Of a stretch of 64,000 bases of DNA, positions 50,817 through 58,589 are shown one piece after another. Numbering within the stretch: position 1 is the stretch's first letter; each line of letters opens with the position of its first letter. The stretch spans positions 327,278 through 391,277 of the forward strand of contig NZ_BSEV01000005.1 in assembly GCF_027922005.1 (NCBI RefSeq). Reading direction: 5' to 3'. The notes below the pieces were generated by a model. The model was given only the letters and a program-made list of their open reading frames with translations. It had not been told where the DNA came from and did no database searches. The position numbers were made by a program, and so were the translations under genes. The stretch comes from Streptosporangium carneum. Lineage in GTDB: Bacteria > Actinomycetota > Actinomycetes > Streptosporangiales > Streptosporangiaceae.

Positions 50817-52469
50817 ATGCCACGAATCCTGCTGACCACCACCATTCCCTACGTCAACGCACGTCCGCACCTGGGCTTCGCCCTGGAACTCGTCCAGGCA
50901 GACGTGCTCGCCCGGCACCACCGCCTGCGCGGGGACGAGGTCAGGCTGCAGACGGGGACCGACGACAACTCGTTGAAGAACGTGCAGGCCGCCGACGAGG
51001 CGGGCCTGACCGTACGGGATCTCGTCGACCGCAACGCGGCCGAGTTCGCGCGGCTGGGCGGGCCGCTGTCCCTGTCGTTCGACGACTTCATCCGCACCAG
51101 CGCCGACCCCCGGCACAGGGCGGGAGTCGAGCGCTTCTGGCGGGCCTGCGCCGACGACCTGTACCGGGCGCGGTACGAAGGCCTCTACTGTGTCGGCTGC
51201 GAGCACTTCTACCAGCCCGGCGAGCGATGTCCCGAGCACGAGGCCCCGCTGCAGCGGGTGTCCGAGGAGAACTGGTTCTTCCGGCTCTCCCGCTACCAGG
51301 ACGAGCTGTACTCGCTGATCGCCGACGGCCGGATCCGCATCGAGCCCGCCGAGCGCCGCAACGAGGTGCTCGGTTTCGTCGCGGGAGGCCTGGCCGACTT
51401 CAGCGTCTCCCGGTCCCGCGCCAGGGCGCGCGGCTGGGGCATCCCGGTCCCCGGGGACCCCGATCAGGTGATCTACGTGTGGTGGGACGCGCTCGGCAAC
51501 TACCTGACCGCGCCGGGGTACGGCACCGGCGGGCACGGTCACTGGTGGACCCGGGCCGACCGGCGGGTGCACGTGCTCGGCAAGGGCGTCCTGCGCTTCC
51601 ACGCGGTCTACTGGCCCGCGATGCTGCTGTCGGCCGGGGAGGCGCTGCCCACCGACCTCCTGGTCCACGACTACCTCACGGTGAACGGGCGCAAGATCAG
51701 CAAGTCCGGCGGGGCGGCCGTCGACCCGATCGGGCTCGTCGAGGCGTACGGCGTCGACGCGGTCCGGTGGTGGCTGTTGCGCGACCCGCCCAGGGTCGGC
51801 GACGCCGACTTCACCGTGGAACGGCTCATCGCGCGCTACGACGACGAACTCGCCAACGGGCTGGGCAACCTCGTCAACCGGGTCGTCAGCATGGTCCACC
51901 GGTACCGCGGCGGCCTCATGCCGGAGACGCCGGTGAGCGCCTCAGAGAACGCGGCCTCGAGCGTGCCCGACGGCGCGTCCCACGACGCGTCCCGAGGCGT
52001 GCCCGGCGGTGCGCTCCAATGCGTGTCCCCGGCTGTGTCCGGCGGCGTGTCCCCGGCTGTGTCCGGTGGCGCGTCCCGGGACGTGTCCGGCGGGGGAAGG
52101 GCTGCTCTCGACAGGGGCAGGGCGCGGGCCCGCGACGTCGTCGCGGACGCTCTGCGCGACTTCGACTTCCGCACGGCCACCGGGGCCGTCCAGGGGGTCG
52201 TCGACGAGGCCAACCGGTATGTGAACCAGGTCAAGCCATGGCAGCTGGCCCGCGAGGGCTCGGCGTCGCTCGACCCGGTTCTCGGCGTCCTCGTGGCGAC
52301 CTGCCGGGAGGTGGCGGACCTGCTGTCACCGTTCCTTCCGGACGCGGCCGCGCGTGTCGCCGCGCAGTGCGCCGGAGAGAGACTGGCTCCCGCGAGCCCG
52401 CTCTTTCCCCGCATCGGGCAGAGCGGTGGACACGGGCGGAGCGGCGAAGAGACGCAGCCGGCCAGGTAG
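50817..52469 (+). CDS. metG: Methionyl-tRNA synthetase
   Basis: A 550-residue class I aminoacyl-tRNA synthetase that charges tRNA-Met. The HIGH motif appears as PHLGFA in TTIPYVNARPHLGFALELVQ. The zinc knuckle is CVGCEHFYQPGERCPEH. KMSKS appears as KISKS (VNGRKISKSGG). The anticodon domain has NGLGNLVNRVVSMVHRY. It is interrupted at about 385-430 by a low-complexity Ser/Val/Gly insert made of a 24-bp DNA repeat. ATG 50817 after GGAGG is preferred to ATG 50805. The variant motifs and insert leave open that it is a second, specialised MetRS. Confidence 0.92.
   Translation: MPRILLTTTIPYVNARPHLGFALELVQADVLARHHRLRGDEVRLQTGTDDNSLKNVQAADEAGLTVRDLVDRNAAEFARLGGPLSLSFDDFIRTSADPRHRAGVERFWRACADDLYRARYEGLYCVGCEHFYQPGERCPEHEAPLQRVSEENWFFRLSRYQDELYSLIADGRIRIEPAERRNEVLGFVAGGLADFSVSRSRARARGWGIPVPGDPDQVIYVWWDALGNYLTAPGYGTGGHGHWWTRADRRVHVLGKGVLRFHAVYWPAMLLSAGEALPTDLLVHDYLTVNGRKISKSGGAAVDPIGLVEAYGVDAVRWWLLRDPPRVGDADFTVERLIARYDDELANGLGNLVNRVVSMVHRYRGGLMPETPVSASENAASSVPDGASHDASRGVPGGALQCVSPAVSGGVSPAVSGGASRDVSGGGRAALDRGRARARDVVADALRDFDFRTATGAVQGVVDEANRYVNQVKPWQLAREGSASLDPVLGVLVATCREVADLLSPFLPDAAARVAAQCAGERLAPASPLFPRIGQSGGHGRSGEETQPAR
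52021..52092. repeat. 24-bp in-frame tandem repeat inside metG
   Basis: Units at 52021-52044 and 52045-52068 (gcgtgtccccggctgtgtcc core) differ by one base, and a degenerate third reaches 52092. They encode a VSPAVSGG-type repeat within the anticodon-binding half. Confidence 0.8.
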
Positions 52470-52502
52470 CCGTCCCAAGGCTTCCTCGAAAAGCCCCGAG
52501 GC

Positions 52503-52661
52503 GGCGTTCCCTGGGGAGCTCTGAGGTCCTTGTTGTCGGCGTTCCCGGGGGACTCCGAGGCCCCTCCCATCGGCGTTCCCTGGGAGCTCCGAGGCCCCTC
52601 CCGTCAGCCTTCCCCAGGAACTTCTGAGGTCCTTGCCGTCGGCGTTCCCTCGCGGTCCGTC
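52503..52661. repeat. 34/35-bp imperfect repeats between metG and galK
   Basis: Four full units and a partial fifth (52503-52537, 52538-52571, 52572-52605, 52606-52640, 52641-52661) begin ggcgttccc and contain gaggYcc followed by a gtcggcg joint. They fill the space between converging genes. The rest of 52470-52759 is GC-rich and without a gene. Confidence 0.85.
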
Positions 52662-52759
52662 GGCGTTTCGTACGGCCAGGCCGAGGCCAGGCCGGGGCAG
52701 GGCCGGGGCAGGGCCGTACGAGGCCCCTTCCGCCGTCTCGGCTCGCGCCCGACCTCGGG

Positions 52760-53878
52760 TCAGGTCAGGCGGCGGGCCCCCGAGGCCGGGGTCGCCGGGT
52801 AGATCTCCGGCGCGGCCCAGCCGCGTTCGGCGTAGGCGCCGGTCACCGAGTCCCGAACAGCTCGCACATGCTCGTCGGCGACCAGCGCGATGGCCGACCC
52901 GCCGAATCCGCCCCCGGTCATCCTGGCCCCTCTGGCCCTGCCCCTGAGCGACGCCTCGACGGCCACGTCCAGCTCGGGGCAGGAGACCTCGAACTGGTCC
53001 CTCAGCGACAGGTGGGAGGCGTTCAGCAGGCCGCCGATCTCCCCGACGACTCCGGCTCTCAGCAGCCCGATCACCGCCTCGACCCGGTGGTTCTCGGTCA
53101 CGACGTGCTGGGTGCGCCTGCGCTCGTCGCCGCTGAGCCTGCTCAACGCGCCCGACAGGTCCGTGACGTCGCGCAGCGACGCCACCCCCAGGCGCTTGGC
53201 GGCGTTCTCGCAGTCCTGCCGACGGCGGGCGTACTGGCCGTCGGCGAGCTCGTGGTGCACCCCGGTGTTGATGATCAGCAGCTGGAAGCCGTGCCGGGCC
53301 AGGTCGAACGGGACGTTCCTGACGCCGAGGCTCCGGCAGTCCATGAACAGCGCCTTCCCCTCCTCGGCGAGCGCGGAGGCGGCCTGGTCCATGATCCCGC
53401 ACGGCATGCCGACGAAGTCGTTCTCGGCCCGCTGCGCCGCCAGGGCGATCTCCATCTTGGTCAGGGCCAGGCCGTACAGCTCGTTGAGCGCGGTCCCGAC
53501 GGCGACCTCGAGCGCCGCGCTCGACGACAGCCCCGCCCCCTGCGGCACGTCCCCGTCGACCACGAGATCCGCGCCCCGCACCGGGTGCCCGGCCTCGCGG
53601 AGCGCCCAGAACACGCCGACGACGTAGCGTGCCCATCCCTTGGCCTCGTCTAGCTTCTCGACGGTCAGCGGCTCGCCGGCCTGGAGCGACCGCACCCTGA
53701 CGACGTCGTCCTCACGCGGCGAGACGGCCGCGGTGACCCCCCACGGCACCGCGAACGGCAGCACCAGCCCGTCGTTGTAGTCGGTGTGCTCCCCGATCAG
53801 GTTCACCCGTCCGGGGGCGTGCCACACGCCTGCCGGCTCCCCGCCGAAGGTCTCACGAAAAGCCTCAACAACGCGCAT
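52760..53878 (-). CDS. galK: Galactokinase
   Basis: A 372-residue GHMP kinase that phosphorylates galactose in the Leloir pathway. Family motifs are clear: GRVNLIGEHTDYNDGLVLPF, the ATP loop VPQGAGLSSSAALEVAVG, and RMTGGGFGGSAIALV near the C-terminus. Length matches the family. galT and galE are not adjacent, so it is a solitary galK. ATG 53876-53878 is used. It converges with metG across a repeat-filled gap. Confidence 0.96.
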   Translation of the reverse strand: MRVVEAFRETFGGEPAGVWHAPGRVNLIGEHTDYNDGLVLPFAVPWGVTAAVSPREDDVVRVRSLQAGEPLTVEKLDEAKGWARYVVGVFWALREAGHPVRGADLVVDGDVPQGAGLSSSAALEVAVGTALNELYGLALTKMEIALAAQRAENDFVGMPCGIMDQAASALAEEGKALFMDCRSLGVRNVPFDLARHGFQLLIINTGVHHELADGQYARRRQDCENAAKRLGVASLRDVTDLSGALSRLSGDERRRTQHVVTENHRVEAVIGLLRAGVVGEIGGLLNASHLSLRDQFEVSCPELDVAVEASLRGRARGARMTGGGFGGSAIALVADEHVRAVRDSVTGAYAERGWAAPEIYPATPASGARRLT

Positions 53879-54041
53879 GATCGAACACTCCTCAACAACG
53901 TCCCCCCGTAGGGTAGCGACTCCGAGGAGCCTCGGTTCCTCCGTCCGGAGCCGTTCAAGGTCACATCTTGAACCCGTCCCGCTCGGCGGATGTGCGAAGA
54001 GCGCCGACCTTTGGTTGAATGCGGCAGTACGGTGTGCACGA

Positions 54042-54115
54042 GGGGCGGTAGCTCAGCCGGTTAGAGCAGGGGACTCATAATCCCTGGGTCGCGGGTTCGA
54101 GTCCCGCCCGCCCTA
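54042..54115 (+). tRNA. tRNA-Met (CAT), probably elongator
   Basis: A 74-nt cloverleaf: acceptor GGGGCGG/CCGCCCT with terminal G-U, D-arm GCTC/GAGC, anticodon arm GGGGA/TCCCT-like with CAT at 54076-54078, T-arm GCGGG/CCCGC with TTCGAGT. Discriminator A; no encoded CCA. The paired acceptor end argues against initiator tRNA; a lysidine-modified Ile2 tRNA cannot be fully excluded. Confidence 0.92.
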
Positions 54116-54127
54116 CCTCTCGTGACC

Positions 54128-54182
54128 ACACGAAAAGCGCCCCTGACCTGCTCCTTCACGGTCAGAGGCGCTTTCTTCGTGT
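54128..54182 (+). terminator. Long hairpin terminator after tRNA-Met
   Basis: The arms 54128-54148 and 54160-54182 pair over about 20 bp with a few bulges (ACACGAA...GCGCC...CTGACC against its complement), loop 11 nt. It overlaps the left copy of the flanking repeat. Confidence 0.8.
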
Positions 54183-54209
54183 CCGGCTGTCCACGGCTGT
54201 CACCGATCG
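54173..54209. repeat. Left att-like repeat
   Basis: This 37-bp sequence, containing tccggctg and acggctgtcaccg, matches 55682-55718 at 31 of 37 positions in the same orientation. The pair brackets the integrase remnant and the secreted protein gene just beyond tRNA-Met. Confidence 0.6.
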
Positions 54210-54244
54210 TTTGCGGCTGGCTCTCCCAATGCCCTTCCAAAGGA

Positions 54245-54860
54245 TCATGTCTCCCTGAGCGCGTCGGAGATCCGACGCCGAGCGGCCTCGTCCTGGCCGA
54301 CGATGCACTTGGCGTAGATCCGCAGCAGGACCTCCACGCTGTGTCCCGCCCACTGGGCCACCTGGGTGGCCGGCACCCCCGCGTTGAGCCACGTCGAGAC
54401 GCAGGCGTGCCGAAGGTCGTAGACCCGCTTGGCCAATGGTGAGGCGGCCTCGGCCGGGGGGAGCGCCTTGGCTCGCGCCGCAGCCCACGCGCGCCGGGAC
54501 ATTGAACGTGCGGAGGCTGACGGCCTCCTCAGGGCGCAGACCGGCGTAGTACATGACCGCGAAGAACGCCTTGAGCCGCTTGCCGCTCGGCTCCTGAGCC
54601 GCGACGGCGGCCAGCAGTGCCCGCGCCTGGGCGTGGTTGACGACGCTCCGGCGGTCCACCTCATAGGAGGTCTGGGGACGCTTCCACTTCAGCTCTTTGA
54701 TCGGGTTCCTCGTCAGGAGCTGAGCTCGACGGCATAGTCCGGGGCATTCTGCAGGATGGTCTTGTTCCGCAGGACAGTGCTCGTCGCCGACCTCTTACCG
54801 TCGAGGCGGGTCGTCGCGGCCTCCAGCAGATCGCCCACGGCATCGGCGGGCCGCTCGCCC
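54245..54860 (-). pseudogene. Tyrosine recombinase (phage/ICE integrase) with at least two frameshifts
   Basis: Reading leftward, three frames supply successive parts of one actinobacterial integrase. AATTRLDGKRSATSTVLRNK and TILQNAPDYAVEL are the core-binding domain. After a shift near 54720 come RNPIKELKWKRPQTSYEVDR and FFAVMYYAGLRPEEAVSLR, the start of the catalytic domain with its first Arg. After a shift near 54490 come YDLRHACVSTWLNAGVPATQ, VAQWAGHSVEVLLRIYAKCI, giving the HxxR region and the Tyr. The N-terminal arm-binding domain is missing. It is inactive, and marks old integration beside tRNA-Met. Confidence 0.85.
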
Positions 54861-54911
54861 TGCTCGCCCAAGCCCTGCGCCGAGACGTCACCGTGGACGG
54901 GCACCGAAGAA

Positions 54912-55598
54912 ATGAGTAACGTGACGCCCGTGCCTCGAACCCCTTTTATGGCTGCTGCCCTCACGTTTTCGGTCTGCCTTGCGAATGCCTCAGCGGTAAG
55001 CGCAGCTCCATTGTCGCCGACCCGGGCGTCGATGGGTGCTGCTCACGCATCGACGTCAGCCGAACCGGGCCTGCTGCAGAGGTCGCAAACCTTGGTCACG
55101 CCCAAGCAGGCGACCATTAATAAGATCAAAACCCTGCTGACAACATTCTTTACCGATCAGCAGCTGTCCAAAACCTTGGACGCGATGGCGGAAAACATCT
55201 ACGCCAACAAACCTTTTAAAGAATCCTTCGACACTCTCACCGCCTCGGCCGATCTCACCGGAAGTCAAATGGCGATCATGGTGAAGGTGAGGAGCGGCCT
55301 GCAGAAAGATCTCGGGTCGGCCTCCGGGGTTCCGCTGACAAAGGTCCGCGCAGTCCTTCTCCGCAGGCTTGAGCCATATTACAATGATATGAGCAAGACG
55401 ATTCTCGCAATGAGAAGTAGCCGGAGGACGAAGGCGGAATGTGCCAACCAGGTTTACGTGATGGTGAATAAATATCTCACCAAAGCTAATGTCGATCCGG
55501 TTCTGGCCGATATTAAAAGCAGTCTGACGTCGAAAGAGTGGCAGTCTGTAAGAGCTCATGGCGCAGCACTGTTTCTTTGGAGTAGGTACGGGTTGTAG
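54912..55598 (+). CDS. Secreted protein of unknown function on decayed mobile DNA
   Basis: A 228-residue exported protein. A signal peptide covers about residues 1-36 (FMAAALTFSVCLANASAVSA, then AP). The mature part is mainly helical and Lys/Thr/Ser-rich, with a single Cys, and no family is recognised. Codon use is much less GC-rich than that of neighbours (aataagatcaaaaccc, attacaatgatatg), indicating transfer. It lies between the 37-bp repeats with the broken integrase. ATG 54912 has a weak ribosome site; GTG 54921 is an alternative. A terminator with a T-tract follows. Confidence 0.72.
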   Translation: MSNVTPVPRTPFMAAALTFSVCLANASAVSAAPLSPTRASMGAAHASTSAEPGLLQRSQTLVTPKQATINKIKTLLTTFFTDQQLSKTLDAMAENIYANKPFKESFDTLTASADLTGSQMAIMVKVRSGLQKDLGSASGVPLTKVRAVLLRRLEPYYNDMSKTILAMRSSRRTKAECANQVYVMVNKYLTKANVDPVLADIKSSLTSKEWQSVRAHGAALFLWSRYGL

Positions 55599-55651
55599 GG
55601 CCGCCTGGTCTGCGCCGGCCGAAGTGGCGATCATCCAGGCGCGCCAAATGT

Positions 55652-55676
55652 CCCTGACCCGGCTTTGCGGGCAGGG
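55652..55676 (+). terminator. Intrinsic terminator with T-tract
   Basis: CCCTG(a)CCCG (55652-55661) pairs with CGGGCAGGG (55668-55676) with one bulged A, followed by ctccttttt. It ends the secreted protein transcript. Its downstream flank is the right att-like repeat. Confidence 0.8.
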
Positions 55677-55681
55677 GCTCC

Positions 55682-55718
55682 TTTTTCGTTTCCGGCTGCA
55701 TACGGCTGTCACCGGTCG
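55682..55718. repeat. Right att-like repeat
   Basis: Matches 54173-54209 with six mismatches over 37 bp, including an identical acggctgtcaccg block. The intervening 1.5 kb is mobile-type DNA. Confidence 0.6.
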
Positions 55719-55811
55719 GTGTCGTGCACGAGGCAGCCGGGCAGCGGGACGCGGTCAGCCGCGCGGTCGCACGCGACGAACCCGGTGACGTCGGTGGTCA
55801 TCCCCGTGAGA

Positions 55812-56549
55812 ATGGCCGACGTGGAGGAGGTCGAGGTCGTCGTCGCCCATCATGAGCGCGCGACCCTGCGCGTCGGCGACGTGTTCCTGAAGATCGACGC
55901 TGATCAGACGCGCACCGACGTCGAGGTCGAGGCGATGGCCATGGCGCCGATCCCGACTCCGGAGGTCCTGTGGCGCAAGCCGCCCGTGCTCGCGCTCGCC
56001 GCCCTCCCGGGGACGGCGCTCGGCCGCCTCGGGGAGCCGTCGACCGCGTCGTCGGCGGCGTGGGCCGCGGCGGGTGCCGCCGCACGGAAGCTGCACGACG
56101 CGCCGCTGCCGCCATGGCCCGGTCGGAGCCTCGACGAGATCGCATCGCACCTCGACGGCGAATGCGAGTGGCTCGTCACGAACGGCGTCCTTCCCGCGGA
56201 CCTGGTCACGCGCAACCGCCGGGTCGCCGAGGCCGCGCTCCGGCCGTGGACACCGGTGTTCACGCACGGCGACCTGCAGATCACCCATGTGTTCGTCGAC
56301 GGTGACGAGATCACCGGCGTGATCGACTGGTCCGAGGCGAGCCAGGGCGATGCCCTGTACGACCTCGCCACCTTGACGCTCGGACACGAGGAGCGGCTTG
56401 GCGACGTCGTCGCCGGCTACGGCGCCGACGTCGACCTCGACGTGATCCGCGCGTGGTGGTCGCTGCGAAGCCTGCTGGCGGTCCGCTGGCTGGTCGAGCA
56501 CGGCTTCGACCCGTGGCCCGAGGTCGCCGTGCTGAGATCCCGGCTGTGA
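55812..56549 (+). CDS. APH-family phosphotransferase
   Basis: A 245-residue small kinase of the aminoglycoside phosphotransferase superfamily. VFLKIDADQTRTDVEVEAM holds the N-lobe Lys. The catalytic loop is FTHGDLQITHVFVDGDEITG, with VIDWSEASQGDALYDLATLT as metal site. The catalytic loop reads HGDLQITHVF, where many members have HGDxxxxN: Asn is replaced by His. ATG 55812 is chosen; GTG 55796 is possible. It lies in the accessory segment after tRNA-Met. The substrate is unknown. Confidence 0.82.
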   Translation: MADVEEVEVVVAHHERATLRVGDVFLKIDADQTRTDVEVEAMAMAPIPTPEVLWRKPPVLALAALPGTALGRLGEPSTASSAAWAAAGAAARKLHDAPLPPWPGRSLDEIASHLDGECEWLVTNGVLPADLVTRNRRVAEAALRPWTPVFTHGDLQITHVFVDGDEITGVIDWSEASQGDALYDLATLTLGHEERLGDVVAGYGADVDLDVIRAWWSLRSLLAVRWLVEHGFDPWPEVAVLRSRL

Positions 56550-56649
56550 GGCCGCACGAGCCCGGCGGCCACGAGTGCCGTTACACCGGCGACCACAGCG
56601 CGGGAGTCGTGTCCGGCCGCCAGATGATCATCTACCTGAGGAGTCACAC

Positions 56650-56898
56650 ATGATTCGCAAGCTGTCCGCCGCGGCCGTACTCGCCGCAGCGCTGAGCATC
56701 GGCGCCCTGCCCGCCGCCACACCCGCCGCAGCCGCCACCACCGCGGCCCTCGAGGCCCAGTGGGCCCCTGATACCGCCTACAACGCCGGCGACCTGATCA
56801 TCTACAGCAGCCGCACCTACGAGTGCCGTCAAACGCACCTGTCCACGAGCGGCTCGACACCGGACACGGCCTCCACCCTGTGGCAGCCGGTGGAGTAA
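56650..56898 (+). CDS. Small secreted carbohydrate-binding module protein (CBM5/12)
   Basis: An 82-residue protein: signal peptide (about 1-32, ending AAAA) then a single CBM5/12-like domain, QWAPDTAYNAGDLIIYSSRT, YECRQTHLS and TASTLWQPV, with the aromatic residues of chitin-binding modules. A similar module opens the RHS toxin at 14028. A stand-alone secreted module may bind chitin or cell wall. GAGGAG precedes ATG 56650, and a 16-bp perfect terminator follows at once. Confidence 0.85.
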   Translation: MIRKLSAAAVLAAALSIGALPAATPAAAATTAALEAQWAPDTAYNAGDLIIYSSRTYECRQTHLSTSGSTPDTASTLWQPVE

Positions 56899-56902
56899 GC
56901 GC

Positions 56903-56938
56903 CTCGCCGCCTCACCTCACCCGAGGTGAGGCGGCGAG
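56903..56938 (+). terminator. Perfect 16-bp hairpin terminator
   Basis: CTCGCCGCCTCACCTC (56903-56918), loop ACCC, GAGGTGAGGCGGCGAG (56923-56938). It begins 4 bp after the CBM gene stop. Confidence 0.92.
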
Positions 56939-57200
56939 CGCGGAGCCGGAGTCGATGCGCACCGCGTCGACGCGCAAGCGGAGCGGGATCGCGTCCCTGC
57001 CGCTGGAGCACATCATCACCGAGGCCGGAGGCATGGGATTCACCCGGCTGAGCCTTGAGACCGGTGCGGCCGAGTCCTTCCGGCCCGCCAGGAGGCTGTA
57101 CGAGAAGTTCGGGTTCGACTACCGCGAGCCCTTCGCCGACCACCGGCCCGACCCGTACAGCGTGTTCGTGACCAGGGTGCTTTTAGAAGATCCTGATCCA
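56939..57200 (+). pseudogene. GNAT acetyltransferase remnant, N-terminus missing
   Basis: The frame encodes the C-terminal half of a GNAT acetyltransferase: SMRTASTRKRSGIASLPLEH, then ITEAGGMGFTRLSLETGAAE and ARRLYEKFGFDYREPFADHR with DPYSVFVTRVL. The acetyl-CoA motif and everything before it have been lost, apparently truncated at the terminator at 56903-56938. The frame then runs on without a natural stop into antisense of the next gene. Not expected to be functional. Confidence 0.75.
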
Positions 57201-57289
57201 CAGGCCGGGACCGTCGCCTCCCGGACCTCGGGGAAGCCCGCCGAGGGCGGGCGGCTCCGGAAGGCCCGCCCGCGCCCCGGTCAGCCCGG

Positions 57290-58036
57290 TCAGGCGACCT
57301 TGGAGGAGGGGGCCTTCCAGGTGTTGCAGGAGCCCGCGCGTCCCGACCTGTAGCCCTGTTCGAACCAGTGGAGACGGTTGGCGGTCTTGCCGTCCCAGTT
57401 GAACCTGTCGTACTCCTTCGGCGTCTCGGCGTCCAGGAGGGGCTTCCAGTTCTTGGCCGAGCGCCCCAGGCTCTTCAGGGACACCCCGCTCAGGCAGTCG
57501 GCCTGCAGGTGGAAGCGGTGCGTCTGCTCGTCGATCTCGGCCTGTTCCCCGTTGTGCCGCAGCGCCCACCAGGCCTCGCTGATGCCCGTCTGCGCCTGGA
57601 CGAACCCGCCGTAGGCGCGCGTCAGCTCGACGATGACGGCCTGGTCCGACTTGGCCTTGATCCAGTCGGACCGGAGCTGCACCTGGATGCCGCGGTTGCA
57701 GGAGGTGGCGAAGGAGCCGGAGATCTCCATGCCGCTGTAGCAGGGGCCCTGCTCGTGGGTGTCCTTGATGCTCAGGCCCGCGGGGACGAAGTCCTTCATG
57801 ATCTTGCCCCAGGCGGAGTTCAGACAGCCGACGACCTTGTTGAGGTACTTCGTGGTCGACGACTTGGTGGTGCCCTTCGTCGCCTTGCACGAGACGGAGG
57901 GAACGGCCCTCAGCTTGTAGAGGGCGTTGTGGGTCAGCTCGGGCGAGCCGGTGACGGGATAGGCGGACGCGGCGGCCGTACCGGAGAGAAGCAGGGTGAG
58001 GGCTCCGGCGGTGGTCGCCAGTGCGCGAATCATCAT
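57290..58036 (-). CDS. Secreted metallopeptidase-like protein lacking HExxH
   Basis: A 248-residue exported protein with a signal peptide (MMIRALATTAGALTLLLSGT, then AAASA). The chain resembles actinobacterial neutral zinc metallopeptidase (YpfJ-like) proteins: CLNSAWGKIMKDFVPAG early, an AYGGFVQAQTGI segment, and a later HLQADCLSGVSLKSLG block. In active relatives the middle segment reads HEYGHHVQ; here both His and the Glu are gone (TRAYGGFVQ). It is probably an inactive homologue acting as binder, inhibitor or scaffold. Start ATG 58034-58036 has a weak ribosome site; several Cys suggest disulfides. Confidence 0.75.
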   Translation of the reverse strand: MMIRALATTAGALTLLLSGTAAASAYPVTGSPELTHNALYKLRAVPSVSCKATKGTTKSSTTKYLNKVVGCLNSAWGKIMKDFVPAGLSIKDTHEQGPCYSGMEISGSFATSCNRGIQVQLRSDWIKAKSDQAVIVELTRAYGGFVQAQTGISEAWWALRHNGEQAEIDEQTHRFHLQADCLSGVSLKSLGRSAKNWKPLLDAETPKEYDRFNWDGKTANRLHWFEQGYRSGRAGSCNTWKAPSSKVA

Positions 58037-58142
58037 GAAGCATGATCGTAGGGGCGAGGTGCCGCTCAACCATCCGGATGACCAGGAAGAGGGCAGATCG
58101 TGATCACGACGTGTCGCGACACGGCCGTGTCCGACGCGCCGC

Positions 58143-58209
58143 CGGAGTTAAACCATGTGCGAACTGTCGGTGCGACAGGCAAGAATGCCGCACATCATGG
58201 TTAACTCCG
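58143..58209. repeat. Inverted repeat spanning a start codon
   Basis: Arms 58143-58157 (CGGAGTTAAACCATG) and 58196-58209 (CATGGTTAACTCCG) are complementary except for one extra A, with a 38-bp spacer. Each arm carries an in-frame ATG of the gene at 58155. In RNA the ribosome site GGAG and first start codon would be sequestered. Confidence 0.65.
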
Positions 58210-58589
58210 CTTCGCTTCCGTTCACCGCCACGACGTCACCGAACGGTGACATCGTGGTCTTCTACGTCGGCCCTGAGCCGCGCATGACCCCGGAGCAGGC
58301 GCTCCTGTTCGCCGACCAGCTCCGTGACATGGCGGCCGAGGCGTCGCGCCGGGCCGCCGCGCGTGCCGGGCGGTCGACGGACGGGCCGCTTCACTGGGGG
58401 TCAGGTGAGGGCGAGCCGGTCGGGGGAGAGCGTCAGGCGGACGGGGCCGCCGGGGGCGTGGACGGTCAGTCTCCCGTCGGAGCACGAGACCTCCGGATCG
58501 TCCGCGCCAGGAACGACCAGGGTCAGCAGCGCCCCGGCCGCAGGGGAGAGCAGCGTCGCCGTCGTCGCCGTCCTGAGATAGCCAAGTGA
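58155..58589 (+). CDS. Small conserved-looking protein, function unknown
   Basis: The N-terminal 80 residues look protein-like: SLPFTATTSPNGDIVVFYVG, then MTPEQALLFADQLRDMAAEA, a short beta segment and a helix. The frame then runs 189 bp into antisense of the heparinase-like gene with poor composition, so the natural end may have been lost or the tail may be spurious. Start ATG 58155 follows GGAG, but ATG 58197 is equally placed within the inverted repeat. Function unknown. Confidence 0.5.
   Translation: MCELSVRQARMPHIMVNSASLPFTATTSPNGDIVVFYVGPEPRMTPEQALLFADQLRDMAAEASRRAAARAGRSTDGPLHWGSGEGEPVGGERQADGAAGGVDGQSPVGARDLRIVRARNDQGQQRPGRRGEQRRRRRRPEIAK

Noticed and set aside
52503..52661. CRISPR-like appearance of the 34/35-bp repeats
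   Set aside because: The units diverge along their whole length with no constant-repeat/variable-spacer structure, and no cas genes are present.
54042..54115. Initiator tRNA-Met or tRNA-Ile2 for the CAT tRNA
   Set aside because: The first pair (G-U) is not the unpaired C-A of initiators, and the body differs from typical Ile2. Elongator Met fits best, although Ile2 is not formally excluded.
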